Positions 49,601 to 63,854 of a stretch of DNA of 64,000 nt are shown one piece after another. The stretch comes from Drechslerella dactyloides (taxonomy: Eukaryota > Ascomycota > Orbiliomycetes > Orbiliales > Orbiliaceae). Numbering within the stretch: the stretch's first letter is position 1; each line of letters opens with the position of its first letter. A program made the translations under genes and the position numbers. The DNA lies in assembly GCA_020064725.1 (NCBI GenBank), contig JAGTWJ010000006.1, positions 1,364,001 to 1,428,000 on the forward strand, given 5' to 3'. A model generated the notes under the pieces. It saw only the letters and a list, made by a program, of their open reading frames with translations. It searched no databases and was not told the DNA's origin.

Positions 49601-51612
49601 CTTCTGACGTGCGTGACTGGCTCCTGCGCTGCACTCTGCTGGAGCTCGCCTACTGCCGTGTCTACCAGTGGGAACCTAAAGGTTGCGTCTGCAGATCTAT
49701 CGGGCTCCGTTGTGGATGGCGTTTGAGATTTAAATCCGGACGTCAGCTGTCTCTCTGTTATGGTAAACTTGCCCACTCACGAATCATAATAATTAAGTAT
49801 GTGTACAGTGTACCTACATGTATGCATGCATGTATCACCCAGTCTGTGCCGCCCGCGGATTGAATCGAATCGTTGTACGCACCCGCCCTGCGTTGAATAA
49901 CTAATTTTCCTTAAACCAGTCGTGTGACTAAATCTGGGTAAGTTTTGTCTAGTTACAGCACGTTAGCATGTTTACTTGTTTGTATAGAAACAATTCGATT
50001 CGGAATTGGTGCGTAAAGAATTGATCCTTTACTAGATATACTAAGTGATGAAACGAAAATTATAGACGTATCCGTAGTAAGATTAAGGCGCTGTGTTGAA
50101 ATGGGAAATTGTTGTGAAGGCATCAATACAACTCACGAACTAGGTAAATCTACTTACTTAGTTACAAGCGTGTCTACCGCATACGTAAATACCAGATTCT
50201 GGGGGGTAAATCCTAGATACAGATTCGAGCTTAAAGTCTGGGACCCGGAATTGATCGTTCTATCCGCTCAATATACGTATATTATAAGCTCTCTGCATCA
50301 GGCTAGCACGCTAATAACGTATTTTAGCGACTGTTCGCCCACATGTTTCTTTTAAATTGGCCGGTACCGTCGCGAATGTCGAGCCTGCATGCATACTCGA
50401 ATCGCAGGCGTGTCGCAGCGGAGAGTTTTATTTCCTCTTTTCGACGCAGATTACCCTCTTTTTTTTAAATCCCGCTATTCATTTCCTTTAAATACTCCGA
50501 CGTGACGGCAGTGAAACGAAACATGACAGCTCGCTTGTGCCAGTACTTATACTTGTCCGTTAATTGTATGCTGCATGCGACTATTTCCAGGTTGTGATTA
50601 CCAGCCAATGACAGCTCGATATTGCTTTGTAAATCTCGTTTCACAAGTCCGGAGCGCGGAGGTCTGCCGTGTGATGTGCATATCCTTCAACGTATACCCG
50701 AGGAAGCCAATACGCGGTGTTTGTACCGCTGCATATGTCGAGATTGTCGTTTAGTTGATCGCGCCTCTATCGAATTTCGAGCCGAGCTCTTACGGTCGAT
50801 GTCGTCTGCAGCTGCCTGCGCAGATGCAGGCCTGCAGGGATGGCATCACCCTTGCGCATGAATTACCACACGTCAGTATATGCAATTGATCCGCGGCAGC
50901 GATACCCGTATACATCACGGTATATGCGGTCTATCTGCAGTAAATGCATCAAGCTCACCTAGCAACTGCCAGCTTGAAGATATCACGATCTTTATTCTTG
51001 TTTTTCTCTGAGAAAGCCATGCGACGCCACAGACCCAACCCGCTATCGGCCGTCCGCCATCCCATGTAAGTATACTATCAGCCCCCCGACCGCACATCGA
51101 CAAATCAGGCGGTAGCGATGGCATCGATTCGATTCGCATAAATGGGATGGCTAGCGAGCTAGCCCGCATGTATCAGATCCCCTGCTTGCAACGCTATCGA
51201 CATCCCGGAATTCAGCGAGGAAAATGTCCTGCAAAAAAGCTGAATGCTTTCGATTTAGGTATCTCAATTCGGTTAACGAAATCGATTCGACGACCCGAAC
51301 GTCTGACCAGCCGAACAGGGCGTTGCAAGGCACCCTTGCATGCTTGCCTCCATGCGCACTCGTGCTTACCGTCCGTACGGACATGTCGAATCGAGTCGAC
51401 TATTTTGAAGCGGACAACATACAAAGCATTACAGGCAGCCTTGCACATTCGCTCGCTCGCTCGACCGACCAGATATGCAAATACGCGACGGAGCGAGAGA
51501 CAGTTTCCCAGCACAGTGATAGGCCAGCGAAGGGCTCTCTTGTTTCAGGAAGGAGCAAGATACATACGAAGTAACTAACATGATCCCGTCTCCTCGCTTT
51601 GCATCCATCCAG

Positions 51613-51628
51613 CCATATGGCCATATGG
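51613..51628. repeat. Tandem palindrome CCATATGG x2
   Basis: Two adjacent copies of the 8-bp palindrome CCATATGG. The sequence resembles a CArG-box (MADS-factor site, CC[A/T]6GG) but has only four A/T bases, so the likeness is partial. Confidence 0.6.
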
Positions 51629-53356
51629 CCATCCTTACTTGTCGTCGTCCGTTGGGAGAGGCAAGACAGGCAAGACGGCAAGGCAGGCACCGGCTAGGCT
51701 CGCTCGACAAGGGACGGCAGACGAGCGGACGAGGTCGGCTCATCAGGGCTCGCAACTAACGAATAGTAAGTATTTCATAAGTCCAACGGCACGTACTCGG
51801 TACGCTGAATTAAATTACCAGCTGCTAACCAGCCTCTCGAATTGCAGAGGACAAGGTCCAGACTACATGTGCGAAACTCAACGCCCGTTGCTACTCCTCC
51901 ATCCGTGAATTCAAGCTGTCCCGTCCGTTCCCCTTGAAGCGAGCCATCGATTGCGAGGAGGAAAAAAAAGAAAACATTATAAGGCCACAATATACCTCCT
52001 CGGCACACGATCTCGAATCGAGAGATCGGGGCTGAAAAATGTCAACGGAGCCGTACACAAACAAGTAAATTATACCGTAGAGTCGATACACGCATCCCGG
52101 GTGGCCACCGCCATCAAGCCGCACCGCAGACGGCCCTGTACTCCTGCCTTTAGCGCCACAGACGGCAAGCCCGGCGCGTGAACGGAATATCCTATCCCAC
52201 CTCACCCATACTCGTCCAAGCAGCGCAGCAAGGAGAAACAAAGCATGATTCTCCAAGCCGGACACGCCAAGAAACCCGAACTCTTGCGGCCTGTCCTCTG
52301 TATGTAACTACGTCCCGTGCTGAGTTTCCGGACGTGCGTGTGCGTGCGCGGCGCAACAATTTGCATTTCTGCGGTTGCATTCGATTCTCCGCAGCTCCTC
52401 CGCCAAGTAAACCCCACATGCACACAACAGCGATGAATCAGGCAGCTAGCTAGCAGCGAAAGCGCATACGACACGGTCGCCGAAAGACCAGAAACAGCGG
52501 GACGAGAGTTCTGAGCTGAGAGGGTGAGAAAAAAAAAAATCAGGTTTCGCATTTGCTCCGTTGGGACACACGTATTCGGCCATACGGACGGACGGTCCAC
52601 CGCGAGATAGTAGCTTCGTTCTCCGTGAATTTTTCCAGGAGAGCTCGGTTTGTGGCGCCACATATCGCATGAAGCGTATGCTCATCATACCATCCTCACC
52701 TTCAGCAGGACGTCTTTCTTGTACAAGATACCTGTGTACCCACCTGGCGCTGGCTAGCAACTCCAAGTTTTTTCCTTGTCTCGAGATACCTACACACGCA
52801 GCTATCTCAGCATGCAAGCTAGCTCCGCTATTGGCTAACCGTCTGCTTTGCGCTGCTGCTGCCGTTCTGTCCACGTTGCTCAAGCTCCTGAAACAGAGGA
52901 TGCAATCGATGGACCCACATCGGCCATCCATCCATCCGTCCATCCCTACAGCTTGCGTGCCGTGCAGCCAGGCAGTACGACCATAGACGGACACTTGGCT
53001 GCCGGTACCGTCCAGGCTGACCAGTTTTTTTTTTTTTGTCAATTTTCTGATATAAAAAAAATATCACACCGCATGATAAATTTTTTATGTCTCTAAGTGC
53101 TGGCACCGATTCTGCTGCCTGCTGAGGATTCAAGCATCGCCTTGCATTGCATGACCTGCACTGCACGGCACTACACCGCTGCTCGCTAACTGGCTAACCT
53201 GCGCTAGCTGACCTTTGTAAGCAGGCACGGCAGGGGTGCTCGCAGGAAGGGGACATGCTTGGCCGCCTTCATGGAGTCTGGGGCCTTCCTGATCCCTGGC
53301 ATCTCGCACATCAGAACTAGCTCTCTTAGTCGGCATGACTAAGATTATCTGCGGCT

Positions 53357-53377
53357 ATTCTTTCCCATTCTTTCCCA
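53357..53377. repeat. Tandem ATTCTTTCCC x2
   Basis: A 10-bp pyrimidine-rich unit is duplicated in the gene-free interval, with the start of a third copy. Confidence 0.65.
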
Positions 53378-56300
53378 TTCCTGAGCTTCCTCGGAGCATC
53401 AAATTCATCTCGTATTTGCCATCATGTGCAAATTATATATACACCTGGCTAGCTAGTCGTATTATACAAGATAATCGGGGCTATGTGTCCGGGGTCAGGC
53501 TATTTGCATCGAACGTGGCGCTGCAGTCGGAATTTAATATATGACTCCTGTGACGGGGACGGTTAGCTTGCATTCGGTCTCAGCAACGTTGTACTCATAT
53601 AGACGGCTGTGGTCAGAAACGGCGATGGGTGTCTAGATTCGTCTCGACCGGCCAGGCCTCGAGGCGCACGAGGAATTGTGCAACCGACGTGATCTAGATT
53701 TAATTCGAGAACATCCATTCAAATCGAGGCCAAGTCCGCGGTATTGGACTCCAGACGTTTTAGGATTCAAGCTTCAGATATTATATTATTACCCGCGGAG
53801 TGCTCATGTTGGGGGTCATCGGCATTGATAGCGTTAACCGCGCTGAGTGCACGCGTGCACGCAAGTCTAACGTAGTGTGTTAGTTAGACCATTGATCGAC
53901 ATGCAAGACTGCTGCCAAGTGCCTTGACGCCGATAACAGTCGATCAGGTCATGTGTAGCTCCCCAGCTGCTCTTACGCCCTACATTATATCACGCAATGG
54001 AAATCCTGTTGTTGCTCGTATATCCAATTTCGAATTCTGAAACTTGGAGACTTGGTATTCCTTGGTCGTAAGGTTGGTGTTGATATTATTATATACCAGC
54101 ACCGATCGTTCGGACACGCCGGTGTCAGATATTCTCAGGAACCAAAAAACAATCGGTACCTAATAGATCCCAGGGTCTGGAATTCGAAATACGACCATCC
54201 CGCTTACACGTTGCCCATGTTATAATGTCCCAGTTGGGATATGCAATTGTCAAAGTTTTGCCCCTTGGGATATATTACCCGATGCAAGGGCACCGCTGAT
54301 GTATCGATATGCTCGATAATCGAAGGTGGTATCGATCAACTGCATGCACGCTTTAGATCTGACAATCGTTATCCTGCTAGCCTTCGTGAAATATATGTTA
54401 AAATATTGATAAGCATACGACTAACTGCATTACCGGCAAAATTGAACGCTAGAGGCATCTCCGTGGCCCGATTTTTTCGGATCCCCATGCGAATGATTGC
54501 GTGTCGCTGCCCATCGGCTGATGAACACGGCAAGCACTGCACGACAATTCAGCCTTCGTGATACAGTCGACTACAATTGACTAGATTTTGCCCGTGGGTA
54601 AATGTCAATAATTTTATCTGAAAATATCGATATATCATCGACGGGCTATGTGCAAGTACTTCTCCTATCGACTTTCGGGTCCATACAGCCACACACGAAG
54701 TCTTCCAGATACATATCATTTCCATTTGAATCGCGGTACGATTTCATTATATAGCGGAACGTGCGCAGAGACGTGCCCAGCACCCGCGCATCGGATTGGA
54801 TGAATCGCAAGCTTTCTCTCGGCTGCAATCGCGAGATCTGTGCGCGTTTCAATTAATTTGCCCTTACATGTGCCATCCGTACCTGACCATATTATACCGT
54901 CATTTGATATAGCGGTACCTTCTGCAAAAATAGGCGAAATGCAATATTCACGGATGCACATGGCGGCCTCAGCTTATAATAGCCATCTGGGTAAATTCAC
55001 GAGGCAAACAATTTCTCATGAGCAAACATTTACCACGAAAATCCACATTTCAGGTACCCATACTACTTTGCTATGTACCAACGTGCGAATGCATTCCGGG
55101 ATGGGAGGTACTGTTTGCCTGCACCTGCGGAGACGGAGTACGTATATGACATACAGTCCTGGGTAAATGCGGTGATCGGTGGCAGGAATAGGAAGATGGT
55201 GTGTATATTATAGTATGCCGGAATATATCCGACTTTCAGGCTTCACATTGCGCCCGTTGACTCGTGGTATATGGAGGGCATCGCGGATGAACACGGAGTA
55301 GAGCAGTGCGGTGGCTGCGCGGGCGCTGCTTCGTAGAAGAACAGGTGTGCTATTTTTACTTCTGGGGGGGAAGCCTGGAACGTATAGTATCTACATCCGG
55401 CTCGTGTGCGTGTCTCGTCACCGATACAGTTACAGAGCATGGCAAGCAGATATGATACAGACGTGCGCCTTGCAATGCAGATTGCGCGATTCGATCTGAA
55501 CACGGGCGCCAAGGTGAATATTCTTGCTGACGGAATTAGACCGCGGCGAAGCATGTATTCGTAGGCTGGTATTTTGCGAGAGATGGATCCAAGGCCCTCA
55601 GCTCATCTCAGTCCGGATCCCGCTACCTTAATCGGCATCTTATGATCACCAAACCCTGCAACGGGCTGTCGACTCGATTGAATGATTTCCCCATGTTTAC
55701 CACGCCACGCCCTGCCGAGAATGCAGGTATATTTCTTGGTTCTGTCCGTCGTTAATGGATGGCAAAGATATTCCACCGTGGCTAAGTTTGCCCTGCCCTG
55801 TCGAGCAGTCGAGTGACCCATCGATGAACCCTGCCAGCCTGTCTGCCACCCCATATCGCATGCCCGGTCGCCCATCAACAACAGAGCAGGTTTTCGGCCA
55901 TTTAGGACTTCCCCCGCCTTGAAACGCCGAGGACACTGCGCGCTTTCCATGCCAGCATTTTGGGATCGAATCACGCGCATCCTAGGATCCTCCAGCAGCG
56001 CTCTGGCCATGTCGGCGCACGTCTGTCCACCATATGCAACCGTGCATGCTGATTTGCCCATGCGATGCTAATAAGGGTCTGTCTGCCTACGTCTGTCAAG
56101 TTTGCTCAACGGGTAATGCAATGCATGCATGGACGGTACACAACCCCGTATTTGACAGTGCTAGGAGCTGTTGACTCAGTCGCCATCAGATCCAGCAGAG
56201 TCGACCAGGATGTAGCTATAAGAGTTCCGCGAACTCCGACAGGACAATGCGCGCATGAGCTCGTGGCAACTGACGATACCTGTCTTGTAAGTCGGGCTGT

Positions 56301-56855
56301 CAATACCTAAAGACATATAACGGCTTCCGTGCGGACGTTAAATCCGGACTCCGATCGATCGACGGCTTTCCACGGACTTTGACCGTATCGCGTGCAACGT
56401 ACTGTCTGCGGAAATATAATTACGGAAATCTCGATCTGGAACCGGCTGAGTTAACGCTATATACGGCAGCAGCGCCATGCATGCGTGTTCCATCGTTGTT
56501 TCCAATGGTAGCTGGTGGCGCGCTGTTTGGGCGTGGTGGTTAGTGCTTCATCCGGTCTGATATGGTCCAACAGGGAGAGACAAGCGCCAATCTAGGCAGC
56601 TTCTCGAATATGAAAAGTCCGACAAACGAATTGAAAGACTGGAGAATGAAGCGTAACCCGGACCACCGCACTAGCAGACGGTAAATGTGCTGTGCATTGC
56701 AGATTCTCAAACGCAGTGTGGATATTCGACTCTAATGGCGGACAAACATGTTGACAGTCAACGCGGAAATCTGCAAATGCATCGACGGAATTCCCAACAG
56801 CGGTCGCGCGATGGGGAAGAGGTGAGAGTGCATGGACGTCGCAGGCCGCGGATAT

Positions 56856-56870
56856 TCATGTCATGTCATG
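56856..56870. repeat. TCATG x3
   Basis: Three perfect TCATG units, immediately followed by TCA, in non-coding DNA 24 bp upstream of a TGCATGCA palindrome. Confidence 0.7.
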
Positions 56871-59800
56871 TCAAGATTAAGGGAGTCATTAATTGCATGC
56901 AATGTCCTGTCGCACTCTTGTCTCGGGGACGCTCGCCGTTGGAATCCTCCAGAATATCTCGGTTTCGGGAAAGAGCCAAAGAGGAGCCGAGTGAGTGAAC
57001 TAGCCTGCGAACGCTCGTCTTGCAAACCTCTCAGAGATACTTATGATGAGTCCGTGTGGCAATTATTTTCTTGCCTTTTGGGCTGTATTAGATTCTGTGT
57101 CCCGGATCGATTGTCGGGCTTGGAACCCGAGAAAGCGGATTCCCAAAGTGGAGATTGTGGCACCAGTAATATCGAGAGTAACTCAAGTCTGTGTTTACAT
57201 GGAAGGGTACTTCCCAGACCGCTTCATCACCACGAATTGTGCAAGTTACCCTAGCTGGGACCATGGGTCCTCGATACTGGGGCACAGTTAGCTACGTGCT
57301 GCAGCGATGCAATGCAAGCGGGGATGCTAAAGCTGCTAATGCCACATGTCGAAATCTTAAGCGTATCAACCATGGCCAAGCAATATATGTGACGGCAGCA
57401 TATCGGCATTTTTGCAACATGGTTGTGGTAAGCGGTATCCTAACCGATCGCCCAGGCGAAGTTATTGCCCGTATATTAGATGCATCGGCTAGCTGCACGT
57501 AACTTCGAATTTGCAGTTCCTGTAAACTTTCCAGGAGGCTTTTTCCGCCACTGGCGTATCTTTGTATAGCGGACAAGTTCAATTTGCAGCCGCTGCTAGA
57601 CGGTACCGTAAGTTTTGCAGTTACTTCTTATGCAAACCTTATCAGTCTTAAGAGTGTTCAGGCGCACAGACAATGCCATCCTAAAGTCCGAAGAAATGGC
57701 CGCCCGGGCGTATGATATGCAAATCGAGTATCTTGGGATATCGATACGCAATATATGATATTTAGTCCCCGTATTTACGAGAAGAACGGCAACGTTAGTC
57801 ATCCGACGTTGTCCCGCTCCAGCCCCCTCCATCCATCCGATCCCCTTCACAAAGTCGGTCTCCTCTAAAGAGCCACTGAGCGTAAGGCTTCCGGCACGAA
57901 GCGGATTATGATATAAGTCGGAAAACTTGGAGATCGGGGGCATACGGGGCGCTTGTACCTCCAAAATGTAAATCCAACCCAGTTGCTAGGGATCTCATTC
58001 GGAACCGTGCTTCCGGATCCGTGCGACTTAAAAGCAGGAATCCGGAAATTTGCGTTGTTGGTGATACTGAGCTCAGTATGGTCATTATTGGTCTCGCGGC
58101 GAGCCATTATCGATCATATCATTCGATTCGATCATGAAGACTTTATCTTGCCCATTAACAGATAGGCAATCAAGTCCTTGATTTGACTTATTGCTGCACC
58201 AAACTGGGTAAAAATCTATCGTATTGGTCAACTGATAATGGATGAATCCGCTGTAATACGAACTGGGTCGAGCCGGATGGCGGTGGCGCGTCCGGGTGAC
58301 CTGAATGTGTTGGACGGACGTCAACCTGGATGCGTGTAGACCACGGGGCTCTCCGCTCCGGCCGCGGCCGTGATCATATTAAACGTTTATACGAAACTGT
58401 ATTAATGTCAATCAGGCACTCGATTCAGTAGCCTTGCTGATTCTCTGGCCGAAAATACTGGTGCTATGGATGTTTGGGGGGCTCTCAGCTGGCCAGGTGG
58501 GCTGGGATATGCATATACCCGAAGTTGAATGCTCCGGCTTTTGACGACTGCAGCTACATTCGAGTAATGAATTGGATGAAATCGATGACGGAATGCACAT
58601 GTCCTGGATGACTGGACACGCCTCATATGTAACTTTGTAGAATTCGAATTGGTATGTTCTTGTCGGTTGCATCAATATCGGCATGTGCGAGTGTAAGGTT
58701 GAGCATGGCGACAAAGTTTAGCGGACCTTGGCTGAGAATTGCGAAGTCACTACATGGGATAGCTATCGATAAGGCCACGGCGAGAACACGCCGAGATTTC
58801 GACAGATGGCTAGCCCGCTGCCCCACCTACACGAGCTGTTAGTTTAGCTTGTGTCTCTGGCGCTGCCCCTCAACGGCTGGAGATAAAGAAAAAAAACTTC
58901 CCGTGTCTTTGATGCTATTTTTTCCATCCTGAACTCCTCCATTCCGGGCACCGGCTTGAGGTAACGTTCTTCTGTTCACATAAGAAGTAGGTAATCATCA
59001 TATGATAGCCGAGATACTGCTTTGGTCTACGACCCATGCAATGGCAGTCCTCCCTCGCGCCCAGACAGATGCATGCCTGCTCACATGCATGCAGTTGTAA
59101 GTTCGTTCCATGAAATGAAAGTTACTGCAATCTTTCCAAGGAATGCACAATAGCATGCGAACATTGTCACCAACAGGGATACTGACCTAATTGAATACTT
59201 GCCTGCCTGCCGCTCTCCGAGAAACCACGCGTTCGACGAGAGCTGAGGTCGAGCTCCCTCGTGTTCTGTGTAAATTTGTTAGTACGTTGGGCCATGTTGA
59301 TGCATTCCGCCCTGTTGTTCGTCCTTGTTGGGCCGCCGAGCGCCAGCCAATAAAGTTGATGCCCCTCACCATATGCACACGGCCATTCACTAGCCCCGCT
59401 TTGGGTACACCACCTTTCGTCATTGGTGTGAGCATTCCTCGCTTCCGGTTGAGACTTCGTATCACACGGCACTGCATGCTGCCGTCGGTGTAGGTGTTTC
59501 GTTACGTTTGGCTGTCCATCGCCCGATTGCCTGGGGACTGCTGTCCCCAAGGGTGGAGCATATTTCGTATGTGGCCGTGTATCTGTGATATTGGTAGACA
59601 ATCGTCGACATGGGTATCGACGCCAATAGGATTGCGAATCCAGTCTGCTGTCCGTTGACACATGTATGTAATGTACAGTACGCCAACGCGGTGTACGCGA
59701 GGTACAGCACCGTGAACCGTTTTGAGGTCGTAGCCACAGCGTTTACAATACCGATCGGTAGAGTATCTTCGATGGCCGACATGGTCAGCATTCCGGGGGG

Positions 59801-60212
59801 CTAGCGTCTTTGCCATTTCCAGCTACTCCATCCATAACCTTCTCTGCTATCGCAGGCCGAACAATAAGTATATCTATTGCAGGCGTAGTATATAGTGTAC
59901 AAGTACCGTTCTTTCGCTCGTTCGTTCCTGCTACGTGGTGTAGCTCGTTGATCTGCGCCCTCTAGCTGTAAAATCCCTCCAGTGCCTGGGCGAGAATCTA
60001 ACCATTAGCTTGCTCCTCGTCGTCCTCTCCCAAGCTCTAATCATCTCTCACCGTAAGCCTTCCTTCTCGAGCTGTCTGCTTCAAATATTGGGAATCACTC
60101 ATCGTTGTGTATCGCTGCTGATAGATTGTTGTCTGCTGTTGGTCTCGCCGCCAGAACTCAACTCCACCAACTCGGACATCACGTCATTGGATCACGTCTA
60201 CCAGCAGCAACA

Positions 60213-63200
60213 ATGTCGACCACTCCCACGCCCACGTCTCCCAGCATGACCGGCCAGGACATCCTGAGCCTGACCTTCACGAAGCGTCCGAGGCATAAGC
60301 GGACAGCTACGGGCTTCGGATCCCGTGAAATCAAGTCAATTGAGTCGAGCATTCCCGCTCCGCTCCGCAACCTGTACGTCATAAACCTCGCTTCGTAAAA
60401 ATCTCATCAAGGTCGCACTGCTGATTCCCGAGCTTAGGTGGAAGTCGTTTGTACGTCAAATCTATACTACGCTTCATATATTTGTTGGCTCAGATATTAA
60501 CTTGGGACCCAGGCTGCCGCCGAATTCTCATCCAAAGAGGAATTCCAGGTACGTGACTCGAAGCCACTGTCGTAGCAGAGACTGGTCTAACGCGTATGAT
60601 TTTTCGAACGCTGCAGAAAGAGGTCGTTAGACATATCGAAACAACACTCGCTAGATCTCTGTACAACTGCGATGAACTGTAAGGAAATTTCGCCGATACC
60701 ACTCGGGCCAACCGTAGCTAAACAGATGGTTCTTCCAGTGCGGCGTACTCCGGCGTGGCCCTCGCGTTCCGCGATAGGCTCATCATCGACTGGAACAAAA
60801 CCCAGCAAGCACAGACATTTGCGGACCAGAAGCGTGTTTACTGTAATTGACCCCCAAAACACACTGGTACAATTAGCGGGCAATTGTCTGACGAGCATCA
60901 TAGACCTCTCACTCGAGTTCCTCATGGGACGAACTCTGGACAATGCTATGCTCAACCAGCGAATGAAATCCACGGCTGCCGGTTAGTGGCGATCTGAGTA
61001 GCATCAATATCTTTAGTAGCCATACTAACAAAGAGTTAGATGGCATAAGGGAGCTCGGTTTCCGCATGGAGGACCTGATTGATCAGGAGCATGATGCTGC
61101 CTTGGGCAACGGTGGTCTTGGTCGTCTCGCAGCCTGCTTCCTGGACAGCTTGGCTTCCCTCAACTACCCGGCCTGGGGCTACGGCTTGAGATATCGATAT
61201 GGTGTGTAGTACTCCCCGTGTGCCTAGCGACATGACGCTAATTCAACATGTGCGCAGGTATCTTCAAACAGGAAATCATCGATGGCTTCCAGGTTGAGGT
61301 TCCCGACTACTGGCTCGACTTCAATCCCTGGGAGTTCCCGAGATACGATATCACTGTCGATATCATGTTTTACGGCTACGTGAATAAGTACACTGGGGAA
61401 GACGGTCGTACCCTGCACGTCTGGGAGGGCGGCGAGGTCGTTCAGGCAGTCGCCTATGATGTCCCAAGTATGAATCAACGCGGATTTCACTGTTGCGTGT
61501 TGGATGCCCGCTTACAATGATTCGTTACAGTCCCTGGTTATGCGACACCTACAACCAATAATTTGCGGCTGTGGTCCAGTAAGCCGTCGACGGGTGAATT
61601 CGATTTCCAGAAGTTCAATTCCGGAGATTACGAGAGCTCCGTTAGAGACCAGCAGCGTGCCGAGACGATTTCGGCAGTTCTGTATCCTAACGACAAGTAA
61701 GATCAATCCACACCATGGAATATCCGGAATGGCCGTTGACAATCACTCTGTTTGTAGTATTGATGTCGGAAAGGAATTGCGCTTGAAGCAGCAATACTTC
61801 TGGGTTGCAGCTTCCCTCTATGATATCGTGAGACGGTTCAAGAAGTCTGGTCGCGCGTGGTCAGAGTTCCCTGAACAAGTCGCCATTCAGCTCAACGACA
61901 CTCACCCAACCCTTGCTATTGTCGAGCTGCAACGTATCCTTGTTGACAAGGAGCACCTCGACTGGGACGAGGCATGGAATAGTAAGAGCGTCCCGCGCGG
62001 AGCCTTTGATATCGAGGAAAACCGACTAATCCCGCTTGTTCGTAGTCGTCACTCAAACTTTCGGATACACAAACCACACCGTCCTTCCGGAAGCCTTGGA
62101 GAAATGGTCTGTCCCATTGGTCCAGAACCTCCTTCCGCGCCACTTGCAAATCATCTACGATATCAACCTGTTCTTCCTCCAGAGCGTTGAAAGGCGTTTC
62201 CCCAAGGATCGTGATCTTCTTGCACGTGTCTCTATCATCGAGGAGACTAACCCTCAAGTCATCCGAATGGCCTATCTCGCCATCATCGGTTCCAAGAAGG
62301 TGAACGGAGTTGCAGAATTGCACTCGGACCTCATCAAGACCACCATCTTCAAGGACTTTGTCAACATCTTCGGACCCGACAAGTTTACCAATGTCACCAA
62401 CGGTGTCACTCCCCGCAGATGGCTGCACCAGGCCAACCCGAAGCTTTCTGCCCTTATTGCGGAGAAGCTCGGCTCAAATGACTTCTTGAAGGATCTTACG
62501 CTTCTCAACGGCCTGGAGAAGTACGCTGATGATAAGGACTTCCAGGAGAAGGTACGGGCTGCTCTCTATTACATCAAACATTCAGACGCTAACAAAGTCC
62601 CTTTAGTGGATGAAAATCAAATTCGAGAACAAGCAGCGCCTCGCCAAGTACATAAAAGAGACCACCGGTATCAGCGTCAATCCGGAAGCCTTGTTCGATA
62701 TCCAAGTCAAGCGTATCCACGAGTACAAGCGACAACAGATGAACATCTTCGGTGTCATCAGCCGATACCTTTCGCTAAAGAAGATGACTAAAGCGGAGAG
62801 GGCGAAGCAGGTTCCGCGTGTCTCTATCTTTGGTGGGAAGGCTGCACCTGGGTACTGGATGGTAAGGATGCCCATAGCAATATTCCATCGCATGCAAAGT
62901 CACTCTTCTAATGTACCATTTTGACAGGCTAAAACTATCATTCGTCTTATTACTGCCGTATCCGAGGTGGTAAACAACGACACGGATATCGGTGACTTGC
63001 TCAAGGTGGTCTTTATTGAGGACTACAACGTCAGCAAGGCCGAGTTCCTCTGCCCAGCCTCGGACCTTAGCGAGCACATATCCACTGCTGGTACTGAGGC
63101 TTCCGGCACGAGTAACATGAAGTTTGTGCTCAACGGTGGTCTCATCATTGGTACCTGCGATGGTGCGAATGTAAGGACTCCCTTCCCCTACCTAAATCTA

Positions 63201-63854
63201 AGACTTCAGGCTGACGAACGCGACCGCCAATTAGATTGAAATCACTCGTGAAGTATGATTGCTCCCAGCTACAATCCCTCCGCAGTAACAAGTAGTACCA
63301 AGATACTAACGTTTCGATACAGATTGGTGAGGACCGTATCTTCTTATTCGGCCATCTTGCGTAAGTCGCCAAATCTAGCAAATGTAGACAAATACTTGAA
63401 ACTGACATTTGCCTTCAGTGAGGACGTCGAGGATCTTCGCCACGCACACCGCTACGGCAAGACAGAGATGGATCCCGCCCTACGCGAAGTGTGCGACGAA
63501 ATCGAAAAGGGCACATTCGGCGACCGCAACATCTTCGCTGGCCTGATCCACGCCGTTAACGGCGGTGGCGATTGTAAGCCCTTCCCCCCCCTTCCCACCC
63601 TTATCTGTCGATATCGAGTAATAGCACACTGTGACTAACTATTGCGATCCGCAAAACAAGACTACCTCGTCTCCGACGACTTTGCCAGCTACCTCGCGAC
63701 ACACAAGCTTGTTGACGAGGCGTTCAAAGATAAATCTTCCTGGGCGAACAAGTGCATCATGTCCGTTTCGGCCATGGGCTTCTTCACGTCAGACCGTGCG
63801 ATCCAAGAGTACGCTGAGAACATCTGGAACTTGGAGCCTGTCCTTGTGCAGTAA
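60213..63854 (+). CDS. gph1: Glycogen phosphorylase
   Basis: This PLP enzyme releases glucose-1-phosphate from cytosolic glycogen. Seventeen exons give 874 aa: 60213-60373, 60438-60450 (13 nt), 60513-60548, 60617-60678, 60739-60842, 60904-60981, 61040-61201, 61258-61467, 61531-61696, 61758-61981, 62046-62551, 62607-62861, 62928-63170, 63235-63252 (18 nt), 63323-63360, 63419-63573 and 63661-63854. Landmarks are [48 protein letters not shown], the [10 protein letters not shown] loop and [19 protein letters not shown], where Lys724 binds PLP. The N-terminal RHKRTATGF lies where yeast Gph1 is controlled by phosphorylation; kinase control here is inferred. The start follows a leader with no in-frame upstream ATG. 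The 3' end is 146 bp from the window edge. Confidence 0.98.

Larger units (their letters stand above)
45566..60212. other. 14.6 kb divergent interval without recognisable genes
   Basis: I found no protein family, tRNA, rRNA or transposase here. The ganB-proximal part (45566-47300) is purine-rich on the plus strand (pyrimidine-rich for ganB) and holds a GGT/GAT triplet run at 46564-46606. From 47.5 kb on there are only frames below about 200 codons, usually open on both strands. AT-richer patches lie at about 49880-50360 and 53540-55200. The TGCATGCA palindrome occurs at 49823, 50386, 54342, 56122, 56894 and 59086. The last 250 bp are probably the gph1 promoter and leader. It may include decayed repeats, orphan genes or non-coding RNA, none of which I can show. 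Confidence 0.5.

Noticed and set aside
53540..55200. RIP-degraded transposon
   Set aside because: The patch is somewhat AT-richer, but I see no terminal repeats, transposase remnants or consistent C-to-T pattern by eye; a RIP index and repeat search would be needed.
55603..56061. Minus-strand frame of 152 codons in the gene-free interval
   Set aside because: It has an ATG but no recognisable motif, no membrane or signal features and no clear splice partners; too weak to call.
59462..59791. Minus-strand frame with two hydrophobic stretches
   Set aside because: The 109-codon frame looks somewhat membrane-like, but the opposite strand is also open (59610-59804) and no family is recognisable.
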